Below are positions 27,100-35,895 of a DNA stretch of 64,000 nt, one piece after another; within the stretch, counting starts at the first letter, position 1; each line of letters starts with the position of its first letter. The notes under the pieces were generated by a model. That model worked only from the letters and a program-made list of their open reading frames with translations. It was not told the origin of the DNA and made no database searches. The stretch is from the NCBI GenBank assembly GCA_947488845.1, contig CANLBM010000001.1, positions 310,001 through 374,000 on the forward strand, read 5' to 3'. Source of the DNA: an uncultured Sphingomonadaceae bacterium (GTDB lineage Bacteria; Pseudomonadota; Alphaproteobacteria; Sphingomonadales; Sphingomonadaceae). Both the position numbers and the translations under genes were made by a program.

Positions 27100-30000
27100 C
27101 TAGAAGTCGAGCGTGACGCCAGCAAAGAGATAGCGGCCCAGCGCATCATAAGTCGCCGGATAGGTGTTACCATTACAAGGGCCGGTTGGGCACAAGTTCG
27201 GTGTTCCACCACCGCCGGAAGTTACCAGTGGTGGCTCCTTGTCAAACACGTTGTTCACGCCGAGACGGAAAGTGAAGGTTTCCTTCACATTATAGGAAAG
27301 CACAGCGTCGATATAGTTGAACGCCGAAATCCGCGTGCCAGGTCCGGCGTGATCGGTCAGCCCACCCGGGTTCAGGGCATCGAACGACGAAATCGTTTCG
27401 GCCTTCACCTTGCCGACATAACGCCATTGCGCCGAGATGCCGAAGCCGTCGTCGGTTTTCAGCGAGACGCGAGCCTTGTGACGCCAGCGCGGAAGCGGAG
27501 CACCCGCATCCGATGTGCCGCCAACGCTGCAGGTTGGCCCGTAGAGACCGGCACAGTCGTATGAAACCGGGCTTCCGTCACCATTGGTCAGGCCATTTTC
27601 GACTTCATATGAATCCAGGTAAGTACCATTCATCGAGATCGAAACCGTACCAAAGCTGACCGGTATCGAATAGTTGCCGGCAATTTCTATGCCCGAGGTT
27701 TGGAGGCTACCGACATTGTTCGGCAGATCAACCGTGAAACCGCCAGGTGTGAGCCAGAGCGAACCCGCGGCATCGCGATTGACGAGAGCGCAGGAATCGG
27801 GCGTGAAGCTCGCGGTGGCATTGGTTACACAATTGTTGAGCACCGCGTCGACGCCGAACGTGCGGATCGCATCTTCGACCTTGATATTGAAATAATCAAC
27901 GGTCAGCGACAGCCTCGGAATGAAGCTTGGTTGAAGCACCACACCCGCGGTCCATGTCTTGGCGGTTTCAGGTTGCAAGGTAGCATTGCCGCCCAGCAGA
28001 CCATTATACTGTCCCGCCGGGTTCGGCGTTACACCTTGGCCAACGATAAGCCCCTGTGCCAGACAGCCATAGTCGGTAGCGGACACGGTAATTCCGGCAC
28101 ATGGATCGTTCGAACCGCTCAAACCGACAGCCGCTGTCCGGAACAGCTCCTGGATATTCGGCGCCCGAACAGCCTGATTGTACATCGCACGAAAACGGAT
28201 GTCGGGGATTGGTGCCAGCTCGGCTCCGATCTTGAACGTATCGGTATTGAACGACTGGTTCACAGTGGTTTCATAATGCGAACGACGATAGCCCGCGCTG
28301 ATCTCGAACGCATCGACGATACCGTTCTGGATCACCGGAATTTGCGTTTCCGCAAAAAATTCGATGACGTCGATACCACCTGAAAGCGGCAAGGTAGCAC
28401 CGCCCTGACCGGCCAGATCACCCGTTGCAAAGGCATTGTCGACTTCCAGATCGAGAGTCTCCTTGCGCCATTCGCCACCGACGTTGACCCGGACACCATC
28501 TTCGGCCCACGGGAAAATAATGCCATAGTTGGTCAGATCACCCGTGAACGAGATATTGGCTACCTGTTCGGTGGTTTCGCCGGACTGGAAACCCGACACG
28601 TTCAGATAGTTTACCGCAGCATCGCTTGCTCCACCCTCACCAGCAAACAGGTCATAAGGTACGCAGTTCGTGTCACCGGCGGTGATCAGCGAACGGCAGA
28701 CAACCTGCCCCTGGGTCGCGCTGCCGGGACGATTGTCGATCACGGCATCAAGCGCACGGGTCAGACGGGCAATGGAAAACTCGTTCGAGTAGACTTGCGA
28801 GTAATCCACCTTGCCATATTGATAATAGGCATCATAGCTCCACGAGTCGCCAAGATCGCCATTCGCGCCGATAACGCCGCGGAATGTCGTATGGCCCAGA
28901 TTCGACTGGCGCGGCCCGCCTTCAAGATTGCGGCGAAGGACCAGCGCATAGCCCTGATTATAGGTTCCGCCCTGACCGTCGGCAAAATCGATCGGAGGAG
29001 CGGTTGGATCGGGATTGTAAGGAGCAGTGGTCGCTGTCGGGAAGGTCCCGACAAAGCCGCTGATCAGATTGTCCGCGTCGCAGATGACCGCTGCCTGTGC
29101 GGCAGACATCAGCGGGTTATCGCAGTTCAGCGTCAATGTATTACCAAAGTCGCCCGACGGCGCGATTTGAGCTACCGTCTTGTTGTCCATGAACTGGAAT
29201 TCCATGTACGGACGGAAGGAATCGCTGACTTCATATTTCACGAAGGCACCGGCGGTGAACCGCTCGTCAGGCCGCTGGAAATGGTTGAAAGGCGCGAAGT
29301 TGAAGACGCCCAAACCGTTCACGAAACCGCGATTTGGCGCGAACGTATAAAATGTCGAGGTTCCAGTCGTAACCGCCGTGTCAAACACCAGGACATTGCC
29401 ATTGGGCGTCGTTGCCGAACCACCGCAGCGATTGGCGCCGCCAGCTACATTTTGCAAGACGCAGGCGCTATAGTCGCGTTCAGACTGGGTAACCTCGTTG
29501 ATTTTGCGATAACCGCCATAGATCATGAAATGACCGCGATCGTCCGCAAATTTCGAACCAAAGGCAACGGTAGCGTCAACCGAACCGCCGCCAGCCGTGC
29601 TGCCGTCCGGATAAGGAAAACCGCGCGCTTCGATGAAGGGACGGATGAACTGATTGTTGTTGTTATGCTGGAAAAGGCCATATTGAGCGTCAATCCGGAA
29701 GCCTTCAAATTCATCGTCGATGATGAAGTTGACCACACCGGCCACAGCGTCAGCGCCATAAACCGAAGATGCGCCACCAGTCAGGACTTCAACCTGCTTC
29801 AGCATCGCGGCGGGGATGATGTTGATGTCCGCTGCCGAACCACTGGCCGGAGATGGATCGCCCGGTACAATCCGGCGACCGTTGATCAGCGCGAGTGTAC
29901 GGTTGGAGCCGAGGCCGCGAAGATCGACCGTTGCGGTACCGTCTGCGCCATTGGCGAGCGACGATGCCTGGCTGGCCGCGACTGCCGGCAATGAGTTCAA

Positions 30001-30231
30001 TATGTCTTCGACGCGCGTTACGCCCTGAAGCTTGATATCCTCGCTTCCGACCACGGTAACGGGGGATGGCGAGTCGACACCCGGACGCGCGATACGCGAG
30101 CCGGTAACGACTATGACGGTTTCGGAATCGGATTCGGCAACATCATTTGTTTGGGCAAATGACGGCGTTGAGACGAGAGCAATGCTCAACGCCAGCGGTG
30201 CCGCAGCATATTTCAGGTTATTGCGAGTCAT
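27100..30231 (-). CDS. TonB-dependent outer-membrane receptor (sulfotransferase partner)
   Basis: A 1043-residue receptor. The signal peptide ends near residue 26 (STPSFAQ). A TonB-box-like stretch ETVIVVTGSRI is followed by a plug with GVTRVEDILNSLPAVAAS, LRGLGSNRTLALINGRR and GGASSVYGADAVAGVVNF, of the large oligosaccharide/peptide-receptor type. The C-terminus ends in Phe (AGVTLDF). The ATG at 30231 has AGGGAG upstream, which rules out the longer start. Cys pairs occur in loops. The ligand is unknown. A TPR-sulfotransferase gene follows. Confidence 0.95.
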   Translation of the reverse strand: MTRNNLKYAAAPLALSIALVSTPSFAQTNDVAESDSETVIVVTGSRIARPGVDSPSPVTVVGSEDIKLQGVTRVEDILNSLPAVAASQASSLANGADGTATVDLRGLGSNRTLALINGRRIVPGDPSPASGSAADINIIPAAMLKQVEVLTGGASSVYGADAVAGVVNFIIDDEFEGFRIDAQYGLFQHNNNNQFIRPFIEARGFPYPDGSTAGGGSVDATVAFGSKFADDRGHFMIYGGYRKINEVTQSERDYSACVLQNVAGGANRCGGSATTPNGNVLVFDTAVTTGTSTFYTFAPNRGFVNGLGVFNFAPFNHFQRPDERFTAGAFVKYEVSDSFRPYMEFQFMDNKTVAQIAPSGDFGNTLTLNCDNPLMSAAQAAVICDADNLISGFVGTFPTATTAPYNPDPTAPPIDFADGQGGTYNQGYALVLRRNLEGGPRQSNLGHTTFRGVIGANGDLGDSWSYDAYYQYGKVDYSQVYSNEFSIARLTRALDAVIDNRPGSATQGQVVCRSLITAGDTNCVPYDLFAGEGGASDAAVNYLNVSGFQSGETTEQVANISFTGDLTNYGIIFPWAEDGVRVNVGGEWRKETLDLEVDNAFATGDLAGQGGATLPLSGGIDVIEFFAETQIPVIQNGIVDAFEISAGYRRSHYETTVNQSFNTDTFKIGAELAPIPDIRFRAMYNQAVRAPNIQELFRTAAVGLSGSNDPCAGITVSATDYGCLAQGLIVGQGVTPNPAGQYNGLLGGNATLQPETAKTWTAGVVLQPSFIPRLSLTVDYFNIKVEDAIRTFGVDAVLNNCVTNATASFTPDSCALVNRDAAGSLWLTPGGFTVDLPNNVGSLQTSGIEIAGNYSIPVSFGTVSISMNGTYLDSYEVENGLTNGDGSPVSYDCAGLYGPTCSVGGTSDAGAPLPRWRHKARVSLKTDDGFGISAQWRYVGKVKAETISSFDALNPGGLTDHAGPGTRISAFNYIDAVLSYNVKETFTFRLGVNNVFDKEPPLVTSGGGGTPNLCPTGPCNGNTYPATYDALGRYLFAGVTLDF

Positions 30232-30471
30232 AGATTTTCTCCCTGCAAGACTACACAGATTATTTGATGGTGACCATCTGTTGTGGCCAATCACCAGTAT
30301 TCGGATCATATGTTACAGCAGCTTAGTCTACTGTTCGTTATATATTCTGATCCTCAGACATTCACCTGTATTGCACCAACAACTCACCTCGCCTAATAAA
30401 ATCGACAGGCGGTCAATCGAATCTTTGGCGAACGTTTCATTTTTGCAACAATTATAGTGGGGAGCTTTCTC

Positions 30472-30500
30472 TTGGCTTGCTCCTGAAGACACTATTAATA
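30472..30500 (+). promoter_or_regulatory. Promoter-like element upstream of the rplJ leader
   Basis: TTGGCT, a 17-base spacer and TTAATA. It is one of two candidate promoters in the 750-base gap between the receptor gene and rplJ, and would give a leader of about 475 bases. Confidence 0.35.
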
Positions 30501-30605
30501 TAACGCCTCAGATTGCAGGATTTCCGAGGTTTCAACGCAAATCGATATACTGCGCCGAGCAATTGGGGCTGCCGGTCCATGCGGCCATGAAAGTCCGCGC
30601 GCCCC

Positions 30606-30633
30606 TTGACATCCTGGCCGTTCCCGTTAATGG
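30606..30633 (+). promoter_or_regulatory. Candidate rplJ-rplL promoter
   Basis: A consensus -35 TTGACA, a 16-base spacer and TAATGG. Its position directly before the folded leader element makes it the better of the two candidates for rplJL transcription. Confidence 0.45.
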
Positions 30634-30674
30634 CTCCCCTACAAATTGTGCTTCCCTCAAAAGAATCGCAATTT

Positions 30675-30730
30675 CCGTCCGAGACAGCGGGTGAGGGTAA
30701 TTTGACCCTCTTAATTTCCAGCCTAGACGG
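30675..30730 (+). ncRNA. Candidate ribosomal protein L10 leader (rplJ)
   Basis: A short outer stem CCGTC/GACGG encloses GAGACAGCGGGT, an inner hairpin GAGGGT-AATTTG-ACCCTC, and TTAATTTCCAGCCTA. This layout resembles the known L10 leader, where L10(L12)4 binds a kink-turn to repress rplJL. A further perfect hairpin CGTGTG-GAGA-CACACG follows at 30744-30759. A minus-strand frame through this region is best explained as antisense to the conserved leader. Confidence 0.55.
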
Positions 30731-30846
30731 GGATCAGTTTTTTCGTGTGGAGACACACGGGCACGCAGCCAGCGTTTTCTAACGCGGCAGAGCGACCAAA
30801 ACCCCCCTTCGGATTATATGGAATTGGCTCAGGCTAATTCTTTCGC

Positions 30847-30925
30847 TCGTCATGCTGAACTTGTTTCAGCATCTCTCGGGGATGCACGTTGCCTCCCGGG
30901 GTCCTGAAACAAGTTCAGGATGACG
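30847..30925. repeat. Inverted pair of palindromic intergenic repeat units
   Basis: CATGCTGAACTTGTTTCAGC on the left and GTCCTGAAACAAGTTCAGG on the right are imperfect inverted copies about 27 bases apart. Units of this CTGAACTTGTTTCAG type are dispersed through many sphingomonad genomes. Here it lies between the putative L10 leader and rplJ, ending 56 bp before the rplJ start. Confidence 0.7.
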
Positions 30926-30981
30926 ATAACTGGAATCGGGTGCGGGCGTTAAAAACCCAAACCCACGTGAAGGAGCAAAAT

Positions 30982-31494
30982 ATGGATCGTGGTCAAAAGA
31001 CCGAAGCGGTTGTCGCTCTGAACGCTATTTTCAAAGACGCCGGTGTTGTCGTGGTAACACGCAACCTGGGTCTGACTGTGGCTCAGTCTACCGAGCTGCG
31101 GACGAAAATGCGGGACGAAGGCGCAAGCTTCAAAGTCTCTAAAAACCGCCTTGCCAAGCTGGCTCTGGAAGGAACCGACTATGCCCCGATAGCAGATATG
31201 CTAACGGGTCCGGTCGCGCTCGCAACATCGGATGATCCGGTGGCGGCTGCGAAAATCGCGGTTGCATTTGCAAAAACCAACGACCGTTTGGAAATCGTTG
31301 GCGGCGCAATGGGCGACACCCTTCTCGACGAAGCTGGCATAAAATCCCTGGCTGCCATGCCTTCGCTTGACGAACTGCGCGGAACGATTGTTGGCCTGCT
31401 TCAGGCACCAGCAACCAAAATCGCACGGGTTCTTGTCGAGCCGGCAACCAGTGTTGCACGCGTACTCAGCGCTTACGCTGCTACGGGTGAATGA
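30982..31494 (+). CDS. rplJ: 50S ribosomal protein L10
   Basis: L10 is the base of the L7/L12 stalk. The 170-residue product begins MDRGQKTEAVVALNAIFKD and contains VVTRNLGLTVAQSTELRTKMR and SFKVSKNRLAKLALEGT. The ATG at 30982 has AAGGAG upstream, which overrides a longer in-frame start inside the repeat element. rplL follows 41 bp on. rplA, its usual upstream neighbour, is 13.6 kb away. Confidence 0.97.
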   Translation: MDRGQKTEAVVALNAIFKDAGVVVVTRNLGLTVAQSTELRTKMRDEGASFKVSKNRLAKLALEGTDYAPIADMLTGPVALATSDDPVAAAKIAVAFAKTNDRLEIVGGAMGDTLLDEAGIKSLAAMPSLDELRGTIVGLLQAPATKIARVLVEPATSVARVLSAYAATGE

Positions 31495-31535
31495 ATTTTA
31501 ACCGAATAAACTGATTAGAAATTTGGAGTTATAAA

Positions 31536-31910
31536 ATGGCTGATATTGCTAAACTTGTTGAAGAACTTTCGAAACTTACCGTCATGGAAGCGGCTGAACT
31601 GTCCAAGGCACTGGAAGAAGAGTGGGGCGTTTCTGCTGCCGCTGCTGTTGCAGTTGCCGGACCTGCTGCTGCAGGCGGTGGCGAAGCTGCTGAAGAGCAG
31701 ACCGAATTTGACGTTATCCTGACCGGCGACGGCGGCAAGAAAATCCAGGTGATTAAAGAAGTCCGTGCGATCACCGCTCTGGGTCTCACCGATGCCAAAG
31801 CCCTCGTTGAAGGTGCTCCTAAGCCAATCAAGGAAGGCGTTAACAAAGCCGAAGCAGAAGAAATCAAAGCGAAGATCGAAGCTGCCGGCGGTACCGTCGA
31901 ACTCAAATAA
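31536..31910 (+). CDS. rplL: 50S ribosomal protein L7/L12
   Basis: Forms the flexible stalk that recruits translation factors. The 124-residue product has the N-terminal dimer domain ([20 protein letters not shown]), an Ala/Gly hinge, and the C-terminal domain with [17 protein letters not shown] and [22 protein letters not shown] precedes the start. rpoB does not follow, contrary to the usual order; a terminator closes the unit. Confidence 0.98.
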   Translation: MADIAKLVEELSKLTVMEAAELSKALEEEWGVSAAAAVAVAGPAAAGGGEAAEEQTEFDVILTGDGGKKIQVIKEVRAITALGLTDAKALVEGAPKPIKEGVNKAEAEEIKAKIEAAGGTVELK

Positions 31911-31935
31911 GCCTGACGGTTTATTGAAAAATCAG

Positions 31936-31970
31936 GGGGTGGTTTCCGGTTCGGAAGCCGCCCCTTTTTT
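31936..31970 (+). terminator. Terminator of rplJ-rplL
   Basis: GGGGTGGTTTCCG / CGGAAGCCGCCCC (two G-T wobbles) with a 3-base loop and then six T's. Confidence 0.92.
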
Positions 31971-32080
31971 ATGGCAACTGACTGGGAGGCCGCGCCGGTC
32001 ACCTCCTTTTCGCAGAGCAGGATGATTGACATGGTCCGGCCGCTGCGCGACTAGGACGGTTCGTGTTTCCGGGGGACGAT

Positions 32081-32620
32081 ATGACCGACAATCAGGACCT
32101 GATCGATCTCGTGCGAACGATACCGGACTATCCCAAGCCGGGCATCCAGTTCCGCGACGTCTCGACGCTGCTGCTCGACGGCCCCGCCTTTCGCCAGACC
32201 ATCGACCGGATGATTGCACTGGTCGACCCGAACAGCTTCGACCTGATTGCGGGGATAGAGGCCCGCGGCTTCATCGTTTCGGCAGCGATGTCTTATGCTC
32301 TGGAGAAGGGCAAGATCATGCTGCGCAAACCGGGCAAATTGCCGGGCAAATCGGTGAGCATCGATTATGCGCTGGAATATGGCACCGACAGAATAGAGAT
32401 GCATGCCGATGCGATCCTGCCCAGCCAGCGCGTGCTGCTGGTCGACGATCTGATCGCCACCGGCGGCACCGCCATGGCCGGTGCCGAACTGCTCCGCGGT
32501 CAGGGCGCCATAGTCGACCAGGCTTTGTTCATCGTCGACCTGCCCGATCTCGGCGGCGCGCAAAAACTGACTGCTGCTGGTGTCAAATCCATGGCGCTGA
32601 TGGATTTTGCCGGTGATTGA
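32081..32620 (+). CDS. apt: Adenine phosphoribosyltransferase
   Basis: Salvages adenine with PRPP to AMP. The 179-residue enzyme has LIDLVRTIPDYPKPGIQFRD at the N-terminus, AGIEARGFI, LRKPGKLPG and the PRPP loop VLLVDDLIATGGTA (about residues 117-130). The ATG at 32081 has GGGGGA upstream; the GTG at 32063 is less likely. It overlaps the next gene by 8 bp, a nucleosidase that also releases adenine, so the two form a purine-salvage pair. Confidence 0.96.
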   Translation: MTDNQDLIDLVRTIPDYPKPGIQFRDVSTLLLDGPAFRQTIDRMIALVDPNSFDLIAGIEARGFIVSAAMSYALEKGKIMLRKPGKLPGKSVSIDYALEYGTDRIEMHADAILPSQRVLLVDDLIATGGTAMAGAELLRGQGAIVDQALFIVDLPDLGGAQKLTAAGVKSMALMDFAGD

Positions 32621-33299
32621 ACATATCGCCGTCATCACCGGCGTCCAGGACGAAGCGGACGCCTTTCTGCGCGATCATCCGGTGACACGGATCGACAGTC
32701 CGCTGGGCGACATTCGCCAACTCGAACATGCGGGAAAGCAGGTTTCCATCCTCTGCTCCGGCATTGGCAAGGTGCACGCCGGTGCGGCCGCTATCTATAT
32801 GCACAGCCACTTCCGCCCCGACCTGTTTCTGGTGATCGGCACCGCCGGTCATGTCAGCAGCAGTCCGGGAGACTGTTTCTATCTGCACGAGTCCCTGCAA
32901 GCCGACTATGGCACGCTCGAAAAATTCGGCGAGCATGACGGTTTCACCCATTATAACGCTGGCGCTTGGCCGATTGGCCCGTCTGACTGGAAGCCGTTCA
33001 TTTCCCATCCCATGCCCGCAGCTCTCGCCCTGCCCCGGGCGCGGATCGCGACCGCCGACTGTTTCGTAAAATGCCCCGATCGCTCCGGCTATCTGCGCGA
33101 CACTCTCATGGCCGATCTGGTCGACATGGAGACCGCAGCAGTGGCCCAGATTGCATCACTGCTCGGGCTTCCCTGGGCTGGGATCAAGGCGGTCACCGAC
33201 GGTGCCAACAGCGATAGCAGCGGCGACTTTCACGCCAATCTCGAACGCGCCGCAAACCGTGCCGCGAGCGCGGCCGCGCGGTTCATCGAGCTGCTTTGA
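32613..33299 (+). CDS. MTA/SAH nucleosidase-like phosphorylase
   Basis: A 228-residue member of the PNP/UDP phosphorylase family, closest to 5'-methylthioadenosine/S-adenosylhomocysteine nucleosidases, which release adenine. Features are VSILCSGIGKVHAGAAAIYM, FLVIGTAGHVSSS, LVDMETAAVAQIASLLGLPW (the Met-Glu that binds ribose) and IKAVTDGANSD. The likely start is GTG at 32613, with GGA at eight bases; a TTG at 32607 is possible. It overlaps apt, which would recycle the adenine product. Substrate preference is inferred. Confidence 0.85.
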   Translation: MIEHIAVITGVQDEADAFLRDHPVTRIDSPLGDIRQLEHAGKQVSILCSGIGKVHAGAAAIYMHSHFRPDLFLVIGTAGHVSSSPGDCFYLHESLQADYGTLEKFGEHDGFTHYNAGAWPIGPSDWKPFISHPMPAALALPRARIATADCFVKCPDRSGYLRDTLMADLVDMETAAVAQIASLLGLPWAGIKAVTDGANSDSSGDFHANLERAANRAASAAARFIELL

Positions 33300-33368
33300 T
33301 TATAATTGACAAGCAACGTCAAAATTCGCCACAAATGGATATTCGCTTAACATTCGGGGATAAACCGC

Positions 33369-33584
33369 ATGCCAGCACTTGAATTTGTCGTAAAAAAAAT
33401 CCTGCATCTGATGCCGATATTATTCGGCTTTCTGTTCTTCGGCCCGCTTTTCGCCCAGACCATGGACAGACTGGGCTGGCAAGAACCGCTCGGCCTGTCA
33501 CCCCTCGCCCTGGGCCTGGTCGTCGGCGGGACCTGGGGCATATGCGCCTTTTTTCGGGGCAGCTGGATCTGGGCCAGACCATGA
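33369..33584 (+). CDS. Small two-helix membrane protein coupled to a desaturase
   Basis: A 71-residue protein with two hydrophobic segments (LMPILFGFLFFGPLFA and LALGLVVGGTWGICAFF). Its stop codon overlaps the start of the desaturase gene as ATGA, so translation is coupled. The family is not recognised. It may be a small partner of the membrane enzyme. Confidence 0.75.
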   Translation: MPALEFVVKKILHLMPILFGFLFFGPLFAQTMDRLGWQEPLGLSPLALGLVVGGTWGICAFFRGSWIWARP

Positions 33585-34435
33585 CCGAGGCAGAATTGCG
33601 CAAACAGGAACGGATGATCGCGCGTAAATATGTCGAGCGTTTTCCATTGGAAGTGCCGGTCTGGGGTCTGGGCAATCTTCTGATCTGGCTGTCGCTTTGG
33701 CCACTGGTCTTTCTCGACATATTGCCGCTGTGGATTGCATTTCCGATTGCCTGCATAAATGTAATGGCCTGTTTCCTGCCGGCGCACGAAGCGGTGCACG
33801 GCATGATCGCCAGACCCGGCCAGAAGCTGCGCTGGCTCAACGAGATGGTCGGCCATCTCAGCCTGTTGCCGATGGCCATGCCCTATCGCATTCAGAAACT
33901 GACCCATTTGGAGCATCACAAGCATGTCAATCATCCGCAAAACGATCCCGACATCACCACCCGGTCAAAAGGCCCGTGGGACGCCATCTGGCAAAGCTTT
34001 GTCCAAAGGCAACGCGGCAAAGGCGGCGTACTGCGCGGCTATGGTTATATATTGGAGAAAATCGGTCGATCCGATGTGCTGGTGGACGGAGCGCTTTACC
34101 AGCTCAGCTTCTTCGCCGCATTATTCGGGCTCGCATGGAACGGCTATGCGATAGAGGCGGCCCTGCTCTGGTGGGCGCCGCGCCATATCGGGATCGCCTA
34201 TATCCAGTTTTTCTTCAGCTGGGCCCCGCATCATCCGGCGGTCAAACAGGGACGCTATACCAACGCCAAATTTTTCAAAAGCCGGGTCGGCAATATCGCT
34301 TCCATGGGCATGCAATATCACCTGATCCACCACCTCCACCCTTTCATCCCGCTTACCGACACACCCAGAGCCTTCCGCGAATTGCGACCGATATTGGAGG
34401 CAAGAGGGTGCCGGTTTGAGGGGGATTTGCGCTAA
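33581..34435 (+). CDS. Membrane diiron fatty acid desaturase / carotenoid hydroxylase-like
   Basis: A 284-residue integral-membrane diiron oxygenase. Three His clusters are present: HEAVH (about residue 68), HLEHHKH (about 108) and HLIHHLH (about 246), the iron ligands of the desaturase/hydroxylase superfamily. Several membrane segments flank them. The C-terminal YHLIHHLHPFIPLTDTPRAF pattern is shared with carotenoid hydroxylase-like members, and the gene is convergent with a carotenoid cleavage oxygenase 5 bp away, so a carotenoid substrate is plausible but unproven. The start at 33581 rests on the ATGA overlap. Confidence 0.85.
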   Translation: MTEAELRKQERMIARKYVERFPLEVPVWGLGNLLIWLSLWPLVFLDILPLWIAFPIACINVMACFLPAHEAVHGMIARPGQKLRWLNEMVGHLSLLPMAMPYRIQKLTHLEHHKHVNHPQNDPDITTRSKGPWDAIWQSFVQRQRGKGGVLRGYGYILEKIGRSDVLVDGALYQLSFFAALFGLAWNGYAIEAALLWWAPRHIGIAYIQFFFSWAPHHPAVKQGRYTNAKFFKSRVGNIASMGMQYHLIHHLHPFIPLTDTPRAFRELRPILEARGCRFEGDLR

Positions 34436-34440
34436 GCGGA

Positions 34441-35883
34441 CTAGACGCTCGTAACCCAATTGCCGTGAAACCCGGGCGGGATGCGATGCGGCAGATGGAT
34501 CACCGCCTGCGGTTCGCCGAGGAAATCATCGGCGTTGAGGATTTGCAGTTCAGTCCTTTCCTGCGCCGCGTCGATCACCAGTCCGATCAGCCAGCCTTCG
34601 TCTTCGGCGGCATCGGCTGAGCGCGGCACGAACACAAATTCGCCGGGATGACGGCCCGGACCAAAGTCGCGCACCAGCTTGTCGCCAATCTCCAGATCAT
34701 GTTTGAACAATTCGGTGCCCGCCATATCGAGCTCGTCGGGACGACCCGCCAGCGCGATGTCGTAGATATAGCGATAGGGCCTGGTCGCCGTCCGCTCGTC
34801 ATAGCGCGGAAATTCCTGCGCCCGGTCGTCGAGTATCTTGCGGTCGACTTTTTTCGCTACCGGATCGACGGTCCAGCGTTCCAGCCGCGACCACTCGCCG
34901 CCCGGGCCAAAGGTCGTCCGTGCATAGGTGCTTTCGTGGACCACGACATCGACGATCACCTTGCCGTCATCGGTCTCGAACGCGCCAGCCGGGTGATAGA
35001 CATAGCAAGGCTCGACGTCACACCAGATCGTTTCCGCGCCGGACCCGTTGCGCGGGCAAAGACCGACCCGGGCGCCGTGCTCCGGATTCCAGTCATAGGG
35101 AAATTCGAAACCGGCGAGCATCCGCTTCATCGAGAAGACCGCCGGCAGATCGAACACCAGCACATATTTCTCGGTGATCTGGCAATCGTGGATCGAAGGC
35201 CCTTCCTTGACCGCAATCGGCTCCTGCCGGGAGACCCTGCCATCTTTGTCCAATACGACGTGCCAAACGGTATCAAATGTCGATGCATTGTAGCAAATTG
35301 CATGCATTTCGCCGGTATTGGGGTCAAAATGGGGATGCGCGGAAAAGGCATGGTCCAGCGTCCCGTCAAACGGGTTATGGGCGATCGTGTCGAGTTCGTC
35401 GGTCAGTTCCACCGGAAAGCCGCCCGCCTCGACAATCGCAAAGGTCCGGCCGTTGAGACCGATGATATTGGTATTGGCAGTATCGGTGCGCGGATTGCGG
35501 ACACCGGGTTTCCGCTCTTCCCCGAGAGCATCACTCACCTTGTTCGAACGGATCCAGCGGTTGCGATACCATTCGGCCTTGCCTCCGGCGATCCGGATGC
35601 CATGGGCCATGCCGTCACCGACGAACCAGTGATAGCTGCCTTCATCGGGAGGGCTGGCCGGATTGGGGCCGATCCGCAAATAGCGTCCGTCAAGTTGCGC
35701 GGGAATCTCGCCTTCCACCACCAGATCGGCCAGCGTCAGCTCCTCGGTCATCGGTTTATGGACACCGGTCAGATAGGGATGCCCGCCTTCGGGCGTCGCA
35801 AGCCGCTTGCGGTTGAAATTCGTAACGGCACTCATCACGGGGGTGACGGCGGCGCGGATGGTTTTTTCGATTACAGAAGCCAT
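34441..35883 (-). CDS. Carotenoid cleavage oxygenase family protein
   Basis: A 480-residue seven-bladed propeller Fe(II) dioxygenase of the carotenoid/lignostilbene family. The four iron His are seen in FSAHPHFDPNTG, SIHDCQITEKY, VYHPAGAFETDDG and the C-terminal GFHGNW. RYLRIGPNP near the N-terminus is typical. Substrates may be carotenoids, apocarotenals or stilbenes. It is co-directional with a small membrane protein (12 bp upstream) and divergent from a TetR gene that likely controls both. Confidence 0.93.
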   Translation of the reverse strand: MASVIEKTIRAAVTPVMSAVTNFNRKRLATPEGGHPYLTGVHKPMTEELTLADLVVEGEIPAQLDGRYLRIGPNPASPPDEGSYHWFVGDGMAHGIRIAGGKAEWYRNRWIRSNKVSDALGEERKPGVRNPRTDTANTNIIGLNGRTFAIVEAGGFPVELTDELDTIAHNPFDGTLDHAFSAHPHFDPNTGEMHAICYNASTFDTVWHVVLDKDGRVSRQEPIAVKEGPSIHDCQITEKYVLVFDLPAVFSMKRMLAGFEFPYDWNPEHGARVGLCPRNGSGAETIWCDVEPCYVYHPAGAFETDDGKVIVDVVVHESTYARTTFGPGGEWSRLERWTVDPVAKKVDRKILDDRAQEFPRYDERTATRPYRYIYDIALAGRPDELDMAGTELFKHDLEIGDKLVRDFGPGRHPGEFVFVPRSADAAEDEGWLIGLVIDAAQERTELQILNADDFLGEPQAVIHLPHRIPPGFHGNWVTSV

Positions 35884-35895
35884 GGATAATTCCTT

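Noticed and set aside
28795-29994. 399-codon plus-strand frame inside the second TonB receptor
   Set aside because: Shadow of the receptor gene, with no start signal and no protein-like features.
30532-30756. Minus-strand 74-codon frame
   Set aside because: Lies antisense to a structured, probably conserved rplJ leader and has no ribosome-binding site or domain; best explained by RNA conservation.
34648-35889. 413-codon plus-strand frame over the carotenoid oxygenase
   Set aside because: Opposite a gene with all four iron-binding His motifs; no domain in the shadow frame.
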